From Pandoraea captiosa (GTDB lineage: Bacteria; Pseudomonadota; Gammaproteobacteria; Burkholderiales; Burkholderiaceae): 64,000 nt of DNA. The stretch covers positions 62,001-126,000 of the forward strand of contig NZ_CABPSQ010000001.1 of assembly GCF_902459775.1 (NCBI RefSeq), written 5' to 3'. A program made the position numbers and the translations under genes. This document shows positions 45,717-55,106 of the stretch, piece after piece; position 1 is the first letter of the stretch, and each line of letters opens with the position of its first letter. Below the pieces are notes generated by a model that was not told the origin of the DNA, made no database searches, and saw only the letters and a list, made by a program, of their open reading frames with translations.

Positions 45717-46451
45717 TTACAGATAGAACATCTTTTCGCTGGTCTCCGTCTCAGGCTCGATGTGACCGTCATAGAACGCGAATACCGCCTTGAGAATTTC
45801 GTCCGGATCGTCGATCACCTGCACGAGATCGAGGTCCTTCTCGCTGATCAGGCCCATCGGCAGCATCGACGTTCGCACCCAGTCAAGCAAGCCTTTCCAG
45901 AACTCGGAACCGACGAGAATCACCGGTACGTGACGCGACTTCTGCGTCTGGATGAGCGTGAGCACTTCGGACAGTTCATCGAGGGTGCCGAAGCCGCCCG
46001 GCATGATGACGAAGGCGTCCGAGTTCTTCACGAACGTGACCTTGCGCGTGAAGAAGTGACGAAAGCGCAGCGAGATGTCCTGCCACTGATTGCCTTTCTG
46101 CTCATGCGGCAGTTCGATGTTCAGTCCGACGGTCGGCGACGCGCCGCCGTGCGCGCCCTTGTTGGCCGCTTCCATGATGCCGGGGCCGCCGCCGGAGATG
46201 ACGGCGAAGCCGTTGTCCGAAAACTTGCGCGCGATGGTCATCGTCAACTTGTAGAACGGCGACTTGGGCTTGATGCGCGCGCTTCCGTAGATGCTCACGG
46301 CCGGCCGGATCTCGGACAGGTACTCGGTCGCCTCGATGAACTCTGCCATAATCGTGAACATCTGCCACGACGCGCGCGCCTTCTTGGCCGTGGCGCGCTC
46401 ATGGTCTGCCAACATGCGCAGACTCGGTATCTCTTTTCTTCTCTTAGTCAT
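45717..46451 (-). CDS. LOG-family (TIGR00730 Rossmann fold) protein
   Basis: A 244-residue protein with the two LOG motifs, SGGGPGIMEAANKGA near residue 94 and MPGGFGTLDEL near residue 152. Family members are nucleotide 5'-monophosphate phosphoribohydrolases (cytokinin-activating in plants; PpnN-like in bacteria). The sequence around EYLSEIRPAVSIYGSAR and HFFTRKVTFVKNSDAF matches the long bacterial subgroup. The ATG at 46451 abuts the polA ATG in CATATG, with no ribosome site seen; a TTG at 46466 is less likely. Confidence 0.9.
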   Translation of the reverse strand: MTKRRKEIPSLRMLADHERATAKKARASWQMFTIMAEFIEATEYLSEIRPAVSIYGSARIKPKSPFYKLTMTIARKFSDNGFAVISGGGPGIMEAANKGAHGGASPTVGLNIELPHEQKGNQWQDISLRFRHFFTRKVTFVKNSDAFVIMPGGFGTLDELSEVLTLIQTQKSRHVPVILVGSEFWKGLLDWVRTSMLPMGLISEKDLDLVQVIDDPDEILKAVFAFYDGHIEPETETSEKMFYL

Positions 46452-49190
46452 ATGTCGGAACAGCAAAGTCTGGAAGGTAAGACGCTCTTATTGGTCGATG
46501 GTTCGAGTTATCTTTATCGAGCCTATCACGCCCTGCCGGATTTGCGCGGGCCCAGCGGCGAACCTACGGGCGCGCTGCACGGCATCGTCAATATGCTGCG
46601 CCGCATGCGTAAAGACGTTCATGCAGAGTACAGCGCTTGCGTTTTCGATGCAAAGGGCAAGACGTTTCGCGACGACTGGTATCCCGAGTACAAGGCGAAC
46701 CGTCCGTCGATGCCCGACGATCTGCGCGCGCAGATCGAACCGATTCACGAAGCCGTGCGCGCGATGGGCTGGCCGCTTCTCATGATCGACGGCGTGGAAG
46801 CGGATGATGTCATCGGCACACTCGCGAAGCAGGCGGCCGAGCGCGGCATGCGCGTGGTCGTCTCGACCGGCGACAAGGATCTGGCGCAACTCGTGAACGA
46901 CCGTGTGACGCTCGTCAACACGATGACCAACGAAACGCTCGACGCCCCCGCTGTCACCGCGAAGTTCGGCGTGCCGCCCGAGCGCATCGTCGACTACCTG
47001 ACGCTGGTGGGCGACACTGTCGACAATGTGCCGGGCGTCGAAAAGTGCGGTCCGAAGACGGCCGTCAAATGGCTCACGCAATACGGCGATCTGGATAACC
47101 TCGTCGCGCACGCGGCGGAAGTGAAGGGCGCCGTCGGCGAGAACCTGCGTCGCGCACTCGACTGGCTGCCCATGGGGCGCAAGCTCGTCACGGTGGCGCT
47201 CGACTGCGATCTCGGTCCTCAGGTCACCTCCATCGAAGCCAGTCTGCAAACCCAGCCCGAAGACGCCGAAGTACTGCGCGATTTCTTCTCGCGCCACGGC
47301 TTCAAGACATTGCTGCGCGAAGCAGAAGCGGCCGTGGCATCGCAAGCCGGAGAAGAAGCGCCGGCGCCGGTGGCCGACACCATCGAGCGCCATTACGAGG
47401 CTGTGCTGACGTGGGAGCAATTCGACGCGTGGCTGAAGACCATCGAGGCTGCCGAGCTGACGGCGTTCGATACGGAGACGACGTCGCTCGACGCGATGCA
47501 GGCACAACTCGTCGGCCTGTCGTTCTCATGCGAGCCGGGGCGTGCCGCATACATTCCGGTCGCGCACCGCGCGCCGGGCGAAGTGGAACAGTTGCCGCGC
47601 GACGAAGTGCTGGCGCGCCTGAAGCACTGGCTCGAGAGCCCTGACCACAAGAAGGTCGGGCAGAACCTGAAGTACGACGCGCATGTGCTCGAGAACTACG
47701 GCATCGCGCTGGGCGGCATCGCCCACGACACACTGCTTCAGTCGTATGTGCTCGAATCGCACCGCAGTCACGACATGGACAGCCTCGCGTCGCGCCATCT
47801 GGGTGTGACGACAGTGAAGTACGAGGATGTGTGCGGCAAGGGCGCGAAGCAGATCGGCTTCGATGAGGTCACGATCGAGCGGGCCACCGAGTATGCGGCG
47901 GAAGACGCCGACATCACGTTGCGTCTGCACCGTGCGTTGTATCCGGACGTGGCGCGCGAGGCCACGCTCGAATTCGTTTATCGCGATGTCGAAATGCCGA
48001 CCGCGCGTGTACTCCAGCGTATGGAGCGTAACGGTGTGCTCGTGGATACGGCGCGGCTGGCGGCGCAAAGCGACGAAATCGGTCGCAAGCTGATCACGCT
48101 CGAGAACGAGGCCTATGCGCTGGCGGGGCAGCAATTCAACCTGAATTCGCCCAAGCAGATCGGCGATATTTTCTTCACGCAGTTGCAACTGCCCGTCGTC
48201 AAGAAGACGGCGAGCGGTGCGCCGTCGACCGATGAGGAAGTCCTGCAAAAGCTTGCGGAGGACTACCCGCTGCCGAAGGTGTTGCTTGAGTATCGGGGGC
48301 TGGCCAAGCTGAAGTCGACGTATACCGACAAGCTGCCGAAGATGGTCGATCCGGCGACGGGCCGCGTGCATACGAACTACGCGCAGGCAGTGGCGATCAC
48401 GGGGCGACTGGCGTCGAACGATCCGAACCTGCAGAACATTCCGGTGCGCACGGCCGAAGGCCGCCGCATTCGCGAAGCGTTCATTGCGCCGCCGGGCAGC
48501 CAACTGGTATCGGCTGACTACTCGCAGATCGAACTGCGCATCATGGCCCATATTTCGGGCGACGAAAGCCTGCTGCGCGCGTTTGCGAACGGCGAAGACA
48601 TTCACCGTGCGACGGCGGCGGAGATCTTTGCCGTGACGCCGCTGGAAGTCTCGTCCGAGCAACGGCGCTACGCCAAGGTCATCAACTTCGGTCTGATCTA
48701 CGGCATGAGCGCGTTCGGTCTGGCGGCGAACCTCGGCATCGAGCGCGACGCCGCCAAGCAGTACATCGACCGCTACTTCATGCGCTACCCCGGTGTGGCG
48801 CGCTACATGGACGAGACGCGCAAGAGCGCCAAGGCGCGCGGCTACGTCGAGACGGTGTTCGGCCGTCGTCTGTGGTTGCCGGATATCAATGGCGGCAACG
48901 GGCCACGCCGTCAGGCCGCCGAGCGCGCCGCCATCAACGCGCCGATGCAGGGCACGGCTGCGGACCTCATCAAGCTTTCCATGATTGCCGTGCAGCGCTG
49001 GCTCGACGATAGCGGCTTGCAGACGCGTCAGATCATGCAGGTGCACGACGAACTGGTGCTCGAAGTGCCTGACCACGAACTGGCCGAGGTGCGCAAGCGC
49101 CTGCCCGAGTTGATGTGCGGCGTGGCGAAACTCAAGGTCCCGCTCGTGGCCGAAGTCGGCGTGGGCGAGAACTGGGAGCAGGCGCACTGA
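46452..49190 (+). CDS. polA: DNA polymerase I
   Basis: A 912-residue polymerase, full length. The 5'-nuclease domain (residues 1-290: LLLVDGSSYLYRAYHALPDL, VVSTGDKDLAQL) is followed by a 3'-5' proofreading domain with its acidic residues kept (FDTETTSLD, NLKYDAHVLENY, EYAAEDADITLRLH). The polymerase domain has motif A DYSQIELRIMAH, motif B RYAKVINFGLIYGMSAFG and motif C QVHDELVLEV. It acts in Okazaki processing and excision repair. No ribosome site precedes the ATG at 46452, only a pyrimidine-rich stretch. Confidence 0.98.
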   Translation: MSEQQSLEGKTLLLVDGSSYLYRAYHALPDLRGPSGEPTGALHGIVNMLRRMRKDVHAEYSACVFDAKGKTFRDDWYPEYKANRPSMPDDLRAQIEPIHEAVRAMGWPLLMIDGVEADDVIGTLAKQAAERGMRVVVSTGDKDLAQLVNDRVTLVNTMTNETLDAPAVTAKFGVPPERIVDYLTLVGDTVDNVPGVEKCGPKTAVKWLTQYGDLDNLVAHAAEVKGAVGENLRRALDWLPMGRKLVTVALDCDLGPQVTSIEASLQTQPEDAEVLRDFFSRHGFKTLLREAEAAVASQAGEEAPAPVADTIERHYEAVLTWEQFDAWLKTIEAAELTAFDTETTSLDAMQAQLVGLSFSCEPGRAAYIPVAHRAPGEVEQLPRDEVLARLKHWLESPDHKKVGQNLKYDAHVLENYGIALGGIAHDTLLQSYVLESHRSHDMDSLASRHLGVTTVKYEDVCGKGAKQIGFDEVTIERATEYAAEDADITLRLHRALYPDVAREATLEFVYRDVEMPTARVLQRMERNGVLVDTARLAAQSDEIGRKLITLENEAYALAGQQFNLNSPKQIGDIFFTQLQLPVVKKTASGAPSTDEEVLQKLAEDYPLPKVLLEYRGLAKLKSTYTDKLPKMVDPATGRVHTNYAQAVAITGRLASNDPNLQNIPVRTAEGRRIREAFIAPPGSQLVSADYSQIELRIMAHISGDESLLRAFANGEDIHRATAAEIFAVTPLEVSSEQRRYAKVINFGLIYGMSAFGLAANLGIERDAAKQYIDRYFMRYPGVARYMDETRKSAKARGYVETVFGRRLWLPDINGGNGPRRQAAERAAINAPMQGTAADLIKLSMIAVQRWLDDSGLQTRQIMQVHDELVLEVPDHELAEVRKRLPELMCGVAKLKVPLVAEVGVGENWEQAH

Positions 49191-49376
49191 AGCTGCGCGG
49201 CGTATGCTGCAACGGTGTGTCGCACACGTCCGATGGCACGACGATCTGGATCACGCAATAGCGGGAATAGGGCGGCCGGAATACCCGAAGTCCGTACTCT
49301 GCGGTAAGGTGATCGGTATCGCCGGTCTGGCAGTTTGCCGACCGGCCGGACGGTTTTCCAAGCACGGGGAGTTATC

Positions 49377-50789
49377 GTGAGTGTGCATCGTATCGTTGTG
49401 GTCGGCGGCGGCGCCGGCGGTCTCGAACTTGTCACCCGCCTGGGCGATAAGTACGGGCGGGGAAAGGACGTCCAGATTACGTTGGTCGACCGTTCGCTGT
49501 CGCACATCTGGAAGCCGTTGCTGCATGAAGTCGCGGCCGGTGTCATGGATACGGCGACCCATCAGCTCTCTTACGTCGCTCAGGCGAACTGGCATCACTT
49601 CGAGTTCGCGACCGGTGAGATGATCGGACTCGATCGCGCGGCCAAGACCATCCGGCTTGCGGCCGTGCCTGCGGCGGCCGACGAAGGCGAGGGCGATTTG
49701 CTGCCAGAGCGCACCTTGCCTTACGACACATTGGTGCTCGCCATCGGCAGCACCACCAACTTCTTCGGTGTGCCGGGGGCGCAGGAACACACCATCGCAC
49801 TCGATACGGTCGAGCAGGCCGAGCGCTTCCGCCGTCGGTTGATGGCGGCGTGCGTTCGTGCGCAGAATGCCGCCGAGACGCCGCTTCAGGCGACCCTAGC
49901 GGACACAGTGGATGCGGCGGACGCAGCTGTCCCCTCCGAGGCACCGGACGCACCCGCCGGCGCGTTGTTGTCGCCGCCGAAGGCACAGCGTCACAAGGTG
50001 AACCTCGTGATCGTGGGGGCGGGGGCGACGGGCGTGGAGCTTTCGGCCGAGTTGCGCAATACGGCGGAAGTGCTGCGCTCGTACGGGCTGAAACTCGACC
50101 CGCGCAAGGACGTGCGCATCACCATCATCGAATCCAGCCCGCGCATTCTGAAGGCATTGCCCGAGCGCGTCTCGGGCGCGGTCGCCGGCTTGCTCACGAA
50201 GCTCGACGTCGACATTCTTTGCGGCGACTCGGTGGCGGAGGTGCGTCCGAACGAAGTGACGACCACGAGCGGCAAGGTGCTGCCGGCCGACATTACGGTC
50301 TGGTCGGCGGGCATTACGGCGCCGCCCGTGCTGGGCAAGCTGGGGCTGGCGGTCAACCGGCTGAATCAGATCGAAGTGTTGCCCACGCTGCAAAGCAAGA
50401 CCGATCCCGACATCTTCGCGTTCGGGGATTGTGCGAGTTGCGAGTGGCCCGAGCATGGTTTCGTGCCGCCGCGGGCGCAGGCGGCGCACCAACAGGCCAG
50501 TTTTCTCGTCAAGGCTATCGATGCGCGTCTGAAGGGGCAAAGCCTGCCGACGTTCACCTATCGTGACTTCGGCTCGCTCGTCTCGCTGGGCAAGTTCAGC
50601 GCGGTCGGCAATCTGATGGGGGGGCTTATTGGCGGCAGCATGTTTATCGAAGGGTTGTTCGCTCGCGTCATGTACACGTCGCTCTATCGTATGCACGTGG
50701 CGGCGCTGCATGGCGTCTGGCGCATGATGCTCGACACGGTCGCGAACCGTCTGCGGCGCTCCACCGTGCCGCGCGTGAAGCTGCATTGA
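49377..50789 (+). CDS. ndh: Type II NADH dehydrogenase (NDH-2-like)
   Basis: A 470-residue flavoprotein. FAD-binding IVVVGGGAGGLELVTRLG starts at residue 6; an NAD-binding VNLVIVGAGATGVELSAEL lies near residue 209; the second FAD motif DIFAFGDCASCEWPE lies near residue 345. The amphipathic C-terminal region (SMFIEGLFARVMYTSLYRMH) would anchor it to the membrane. It would oxidise NADH and reduce quinone without proton pumping. The start is GTG at 49377 with GGGGAG upstream. An Ala/Pro-rich insert at about 178-208 is longer than usual. Confidence 0.88.
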   Translation: MSVHRIVVVGGGAGGLELVTRLGDKYGRGKDVQITLVDRSLSHIWKPLLHEVAAGVMDTATHQLSYVAQANWHHFEFATGEMIGLDRAAKTIRLAAVPAAADEGEGDLLPERTLPYDTLVLAIGSTTNFFGVPGAQEHTIALDTVEQAERFRRRLMAACVRAQNAAETPLQATLADTVDAADAAVPSEAPDAPAGALLSPPKAQRHKVNLVIVGAGATGVELSAELRNTAEVLRSYGLKLDPRKDVRITIIESSPRILKALPERVSGAVAGLLTKLDVDILCGDSVAEVRPNEVTTTSGKVLPADITVWSAGITAPPVLGKLGLAVNRLNQIEVLPTLQSKTDPDIFAFGDCASCEWPEHGFVPPRAQAAHQQASFLVKAIDARLKGQSLPTFTYRDFGSLVSLGKFSAVGNLMGGLIGGSMFIEGLFARVMYTSLYRMHVAALHGVWRMMLDTVANRLRRSTVPRVKLH

Positions 50790-51065
50790 TATCGCGATGT
50801 GGGGCCGGTCGCGCGACGATGCTGCGCGCGCGTCCTGCCTCGTGTCTCAGGTTTTCGTCTCTCACCGGTCGTGTTGCCAGGTCGATTCGGAATGATCCGA
50901 GTGCGGTTGGACGGGCGTCCGAGTGCAAGTGCGTGCCCTCTCGAGTAATATCCGAACGTCCGGCCTCGGTCGACGGCGTGTCTTGCCGTCCGATTGACGG
51001 TTTCCCGGCTTTTCTCCGACGTTCTCTTTTTGTTCTCTTCTCGACGTTTTCACCTGGAGTGCGAC

Positions 51066-51941
51066 ATGTCGCAAGCGGATCTGGATAGTCTCGTGCCTGA
51101 GGTAGCGCCGCGTAACCGGCGTGATTTTCTGAAGACGGCGGTCGGTTCGGCATTTGCGCTGGCGGTGCTGCCGGTGGCAGCCGAAACGATCACGACTGAC
51201 ACGCAAGGGTTGGACGCAGGCGAACACCTGCTCGACGTGCCCGGCATCAAAATGCCGGTGTACTACGCGAAGCCGGCGGGAAAGACCCATTTGCCGACGA
51301 TTGTCGTCGTTTCGGAAATTTTTGGCGTGCACCAGCACATTGCCGACATTTGCCGACGTTTCGCAAAGCTCGGTTATCTGGCGGTGGCGCCGGAGTTGTT
51401 CGCGCGTGCGGGCGATCCGCAGTCGCTGGGGACGATTGCCGAGATTCAGTCGCAAATCGTCGCCAAGACCCCGGATCAGCAGGTCATGAGCGATATCGAC
51501 GCGACCGTGAAGTGGGCGGCGGCGAACGGCGGCGACGACAATCGTCTTGGCATTACCGGCTTTTGCTGGGGCGGGCGCGTGGCATGGCTGTACGACGCCC
51601 ACAATCCGAAGGTCAAGGCGGCAGTCGCGTGGTATGGGCGCATCGTCGGCGACAAGAGCGAGAACTTCCCGCGTAATCCGATCGATATCGCCGGAAAGTT
51701 GCACGGACCGTTGCTCGGCCTGTATGGCGGCAAGGACACGGGCATTCCGGTCGCGAGCGTCGAGCAGGCGCGCGAGGCGCTGGCCAAGGGCGACGCTGCA
51801 TCGAAGGCCTCCGAGCTGAAGGTGTTCCCGAACTCGGGGCATGCGTTCTTCGCGGACTACCGCGCGAGCTACGTCGAGGCGGACGCGAAGCAGGGCTGGG
51901 CCCTCGCGCAAGACTGGTTCCGTAAGCACGGCGTGGCCTGA
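51066..51941 (+). CDS. Dienelactone hydrolase-family protein, Tat-exported
   Basis: A 291-residue alpha/beta hydrolase. The twin-arginine signal R18-R19-D-F-L-K followed by a hydrophobic stretch ending VAAE marks Tat export. The catalytic triad fits the family: Cys in GITGFCWGGRVAW, Asp in GLYGGKDTGIP and His in NSGHAFFADYR. Dienelactone hydrolases open lactones in chlorocatechol degradation, but exported relatives are of unknown substrate. CACCTGGAGTG precedes the ATG at 51066, preferred to the frame start at 50994. Confidence 0.9.
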   Translation: MSQADLDSLVPEVAPRNRRDFLKTAVGSAFALAVLPVAAETITTDTQGLDAGEHLLDVPGIKMPVYYAKPAGKTHLPTIVVVSEIFGVHQHIADICRRFAKLGYLAVAPELFARAGDPQSLGTIAEIQSQIVAKTPDQQVMSDIDATVKWAAANGGDDNRLGITGFCWGGRVAWLYDAHNPKVKAAVAWYGRIVGDKSENFPRNPIDIAGKLHGPLLGLYGGKDTGIPVASVEQAREALAKGDAASKASELKVFPNSGHAFFADYRASYVEADAKQGWALAQDWFRKHGVA

Positions 51942-52112
51942 GAGGCCGACGTTCGGGCGAGTCACCGATGGCTGCCTGACGCGCAGTCGTCGGTGCCCAT
52001 CACTTGGCCTGAGGCAGTGGCGTTGTACACATCATCGTGTCAGGCGGCATGACGGTTTGCCTGTCACGGTAAAAGCTGGTTAAATCGCCGGCTTGCCTGC
52101 GGGAGAAACACC

Positions 52113-52964
52113 ATCGACGCCATCTTTCTTTTCATCGTCATTGCCACGCTGGCTTCCGGCGTGCTGAGCCTGTTCGGCGCAGCATCGCTGTCGCTCGGCC
52201 TGCTCTCGAAGCTCATCGACAAGATGGTCAGCTTCTCGGCAGGCGTGCTGCTCGGCACGGCGCTGCTGCATCTGCTGCCCGAGAGTCTTGAGTCGCATGT
52301 CGACGCCCATGTCATTACGCGCTGGCTGCTTGGCGGGTTACTGGGTTTCTTCCTGCTGGAAAAGCTCGCGTTGCTGCGTCACAGCCATCACCATGAGGGC
52401 GACGGGCATCATCACGAACATGGCCACGACGCGCATGAGGCAGGCAGGGGCGGGTGGATGATTCTGGTCGGCAGCGCCATTCACAATTTCGCCGATGGTG
52501 TGGTGATCGCCGCCGCGTTCCTTACCGATCCGCGCCTGGGTGTGGCGGCAACGGTGTCGATTACGGTGCACGAAGTCGCGCACAAGTTGGGCGACTTCAT
52601 GGTGTTGCTGAACGCCGGGCTCAAGCGCCGCAAGGCGCTGGTTCTGACGCTGGCGTCGAGCCTCACGGCATTACTGGGTGGTGTGCTCGGGTATTTCATG
52701 CTCGACCGTCTGCAGAGCCTGATCCCCTATCTGCTGGCATTGGCGGCGAGCAGCTTCATCTACATTGCAGTGTCGGACCTGATGCCGCAGATGCAGCGCC
52801 GCACGTCGCCGCGCGACGCGTTGCCGCAGATTTTGCTGATCGCTGTGGGATTGGCGTTGGTCGTCTGGCTAAACGGTCACGACCATGACCACGATCATGG
52901 TCACGGCCACGATGAGCGTGGCAGTGCGCTCGCGAGCGTGGCAGGAGACGGGGCATCTCGATAG
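52113..52964 (+). CDS. ZIP-family metal transporter with apparent ATC start
   Basis: A transporter of 283 residues if read from ATC at 52113, or 267 from GTG at 52161. The frame is open from 52053 but has no ATG, GTG or TTG before 52161. GGGAG lies 7 bases ahead of ATC, and the first helix (IFLFIVIATLASGVLSLFG) needs these residues. Eight helices, the metal-site motif HNFADGVVIAAAF and HEVAHKLGDF are present. Cytoplasmic His clusters lie at about 86-110 (HHHEGDGHHHEHGHDAH) and at the C-terminus (HDHDHDHGHGHD). Likely zinc or related metal import. Confidence 0.85.
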   Translation: MDAIFLFIVIATLASGVLSLFGAASLSLGLLSKLIDKMVSFSAGVLLGTALLHLLPESLESHVDAHVITRWLLGGLLGFFLLEKLALLRHSHHHEGDGHHHEHGHDAHEAGRGGWMILVGSAIHNFADGVVIAAAFLTDPRLGVAATVSITVHEVAHKLGDFMVLLNAGLKRRKALVLTLASSLTALLGGVLGYFMLDRLQSLIPYLLALAASSFIYIAVSDLMPQMQRRTSPRDALPQILLIAVGLALVVWLNGHDHDHDHGHGHDERGSALASVAGDGASR

Positions 52965-53060
52965 GACATTGCACCTGTCTCCGCCAACGCTCATCGGTAG
53001 CGCTGGCCAGGTGACGCGCGCCGACAAGGACAAGGGCGCGCTACCGCAATGCATGCCGGC

Positions 53061-53945
53061 TCAGGGCTGAGCCCCCGTCGCCACCGGGCGACGCTTGTCG
53101 GCGCACCATTCGCTCCACGATCCCGCATAGAGACTGGCGCCGTGCAGACCGGCGACCTCCATGGCCAGCAGGTTATGGCAAGCCGTCACGCCTGAGCCGC
53201 ACTGGGCGATCACGCGCTCGGGCTGGCGTTCGTGGCCGATGATCTGTGTGATTTCCTCGCGAAGCGTCGCCGCTGGCTTGAAACGGCCGTCGGCACCGAG
53301 GTTGTCCTTGAAGAAACGATTGACTGCCCCGGGGATATGGCCGCCGACAGGGTCGAGCGTCTCGTTTTCGCCGCGGTAGCGATCGGGAGCACGGGCATCG
53401 ATGACCAGACGCTCATGCGAGGTGAGATTGCGCTCGATGGCGGCGGCATCGGCCGTGGTCGCCAGCGGTTCCCCCGGCGCAAAGTCGCCGGGCGGCGGTT
53501 CTTCGGGCGGTGCGGCGTCGAGTTTGAAGCCGGCGGCTTCCCACGCTTGCAGTCCGCCGTCGAGTACGGCGACCGACTCGTGTCCGAGCCAACGCAACAG
53601 CCACCAGAGACGGGCCGCGTACACGCCGCCCTGTGCATCGTACGCGACGACCTGCTGACCCTTCGACAGACCGCAAGCCGCGAGGTGACGCACGAGGGTG
53701 TCGCGATCGGGCAGCGGATGACGGCCGTTCTTGCCGGTCGTCTTGCCGGAAAGATCGCGGTCGAGGTGTGCGTAGAAGGCGCCGAAAATGTGGCCATCCA
53801 CGTAGGCGGCTTCGCCTGCCGCCGGATTGGCGAGATCGAATCGGCAGTCGAAAATGACCACCGGGGCGCCGCCACCGGCGGCGGTTTGCATCAGCGCATC
53901 GAGATTTTGCGGACTGATGAGCGTGGTGAAGTGGGTGTGAATCAT
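53061..53945 (-). CDS. sseA: 3-mercaptopyruvate sulfurtransferase
   Basis: A 294-residue enzyme with two rhodanese domains. The C-terminal active loop CGSGVTAC (Cys near residue 249) is the mercaptopyruvate type rather than the CRKGVTA thiosulfate type. Other marks are VIFDCRFDLANP, AYVDGHIFGAFYAHLDRDLS and GHIPGAVNRFF. It moves sulfur from 3-mercaptopyruvate to cyanide or thiols. It lies 45 bp before the EamA-family gene's stop region on the same strand, so the two may share a transcript. Confidence 0.93.
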   Translation of the reverse strand: MIHTHFTTLISPQNLDALMQTAAGGGAPVVIFDCRFDLANPAAGEAAYVDGHIFGAFYAHLDRDLSGKTTGKNGRHPLPDRDTLVRHLAACGLSKGQQVVAYDAQGGVYAARLWWLLRWLGHESVAVLDGGLQAWEAAGFKLDAAPPEEPPPGDFAPGEPLATTADAAAIERNLTSHERLVIDARAPDRYRGENETLDPVGGHIPGAVNRFFKDNLGADGRFKPAATLREEITQIIGHERQPERVIAQCGSGVTACHNLLAMEVAGLHGASLYAGSWSEWCADKRRPVATGAQP

Positions 53946-53990
53946 GACGTCTCCGCAGACGGGCGTGGGGGATGAATCGTCCGGCGGCGA

Positions 53991-54845
53991 TCAGGCGGAG
54001 GGTGACGGTCGGCGCAGCGCGGTCATGCCGCTCGCCACGATGAGCAGCATGCCGATCCAGCCGGCCAGCGCAGGCCAGTCGCCCCAGACAAGCATGCTGA
54101 TCAGTGTAGCGAAGATTACGCCCGAGTATTGGAGATTCGCAGTGACGAGCGTGTTGCCCAGGCTAAACGCCCGTGTGAGCGCGGTCTGGGCGATAAGCGC
54201 CGCAAGGCCAACACCCAACATCAGACCGGTACCACGCCATGTCATGGCGTGCATGCCCTCGATAGCGACCCATCCGAGACCCAGCAATACCCCGCCGAGC
54301 GAGAAGTAAAAGACGATGCGCCAGTCGGGCTCCCCTGCGGCGCCCAATTCCTTGACCTGCATATAGGCCACGGCGGAGAACACCCCTGAGACCACGCCCG
54401 CGACGCCACCTCCCCAGGCTTGACTGTCGATAGTCGGCTGCAAAAGCAGTGCAACGCCGACGAACCCCGCGAAAATCGCAGCGACGAGGCGGAAGTCGGT
54501 GCGCAGACTGCCACGCATCGCCGCCGTGCCCATCACGATCAGCGAAATCCAGATCGGCGACATGTAATTGAGGGTCATCGCCGTCGAAAGCGGCAATTGC
54601 GTGAGGGAATAGAACCACAGGCCGAGCGAGATGACGCCGGCGGTACTGCGTTTGACGTGAGCGCCGAAGTGACGCGTGCGGATCGTCTGGCCTCGCATGA
54701 ACGAAATCGCCAGGAGGACGATCACGCCGATCAGGCTGCGATAGAGGACGATTTCGCCGGTGTTGTATTCGTTTGCCGCCAGTTTGATGAAGAGCCCCAT
54801 CAACGTGAACATGAAGGCGGAGACCAACATCCAGAGCGATTGCAT
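53991..54845 (-). CDS. EamA-family (DMT) transporter
   Basis: A 284-residue protein with ten helices made of two EamA repeats. It begins MQSLWMLVSAFMFTLMGLFI and contains LYRSLIGVIVLLAI, LNYMSPIWISLIVMG in the first half and LTRAFSLGNTLVTANLQYSG in the second. Members export metabolites such as amino acids or nucleosides; the substrate here is unknown. The start at 54845 gives the first helix at once; the frame start at 54986 crosses an intergenic hairpin and is rejected. Confidence 0.9.
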   Translation of the reverse strand: MQSLWMLVSAFMFTLMGLFIKLAANEYNTGEIVLYRSLIGVIVLLAISFMRGQTIRTRHFGAHVKRSTAGVISLGLWFYSLTQLPLSTAMTLNYMSPIWISLIVMGTAAMRGSLRTDFRLVAAIFAGFVGVALLLQPTIDSQAWGGGVAGVVSGVFSAVAYMQVKELGAAGEPDWRIVFYFSLGGVLLGLGWVAIEGMHAMTWRGTGLMLGVGLAALIAQTALTRAFSLGNTLVTANLQYSGVIFATLISMLVWGDWPALAGWIGMLLIVASGMTALRRPSPSA

Positions 54846-54971
54846 GGCGAGTGGTGGCCGAATAACGGCGAGGAGACGAACTTGGCGCGTTTCGTGCTGA
54901 ACGCGGGCGACTCGTGCAGCACAAATACGTGGTGCACGGTCATATCGAAAGCATGGCGACGATTCTAACGA

Positions 54972-54998
54972 AAACGGCGGGCACATGGCCCGCCGTTT
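54972..54998. terminator. Terminator between Rieske oxygenase and EamA genes
   Basis: AAACGGCGGGC-ACATG-GCCCGCCGTTT, perfect 11-bp stem ending in TTT, 109 bp after the Rieske oxygenase stop on the minus strand. Confidence 0.75.
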
Positions 54999-55106
54999 CG
55001 CGAATTTTTCGGCAAATATTTAATTCAGTTCCACCGCCGCCGCAGTTACCCGTTGGGGGTGCTTGAGGCGTTTCTCATTCGGTGAGAGTCGGGCCCAGCC
55101 CTTCGT

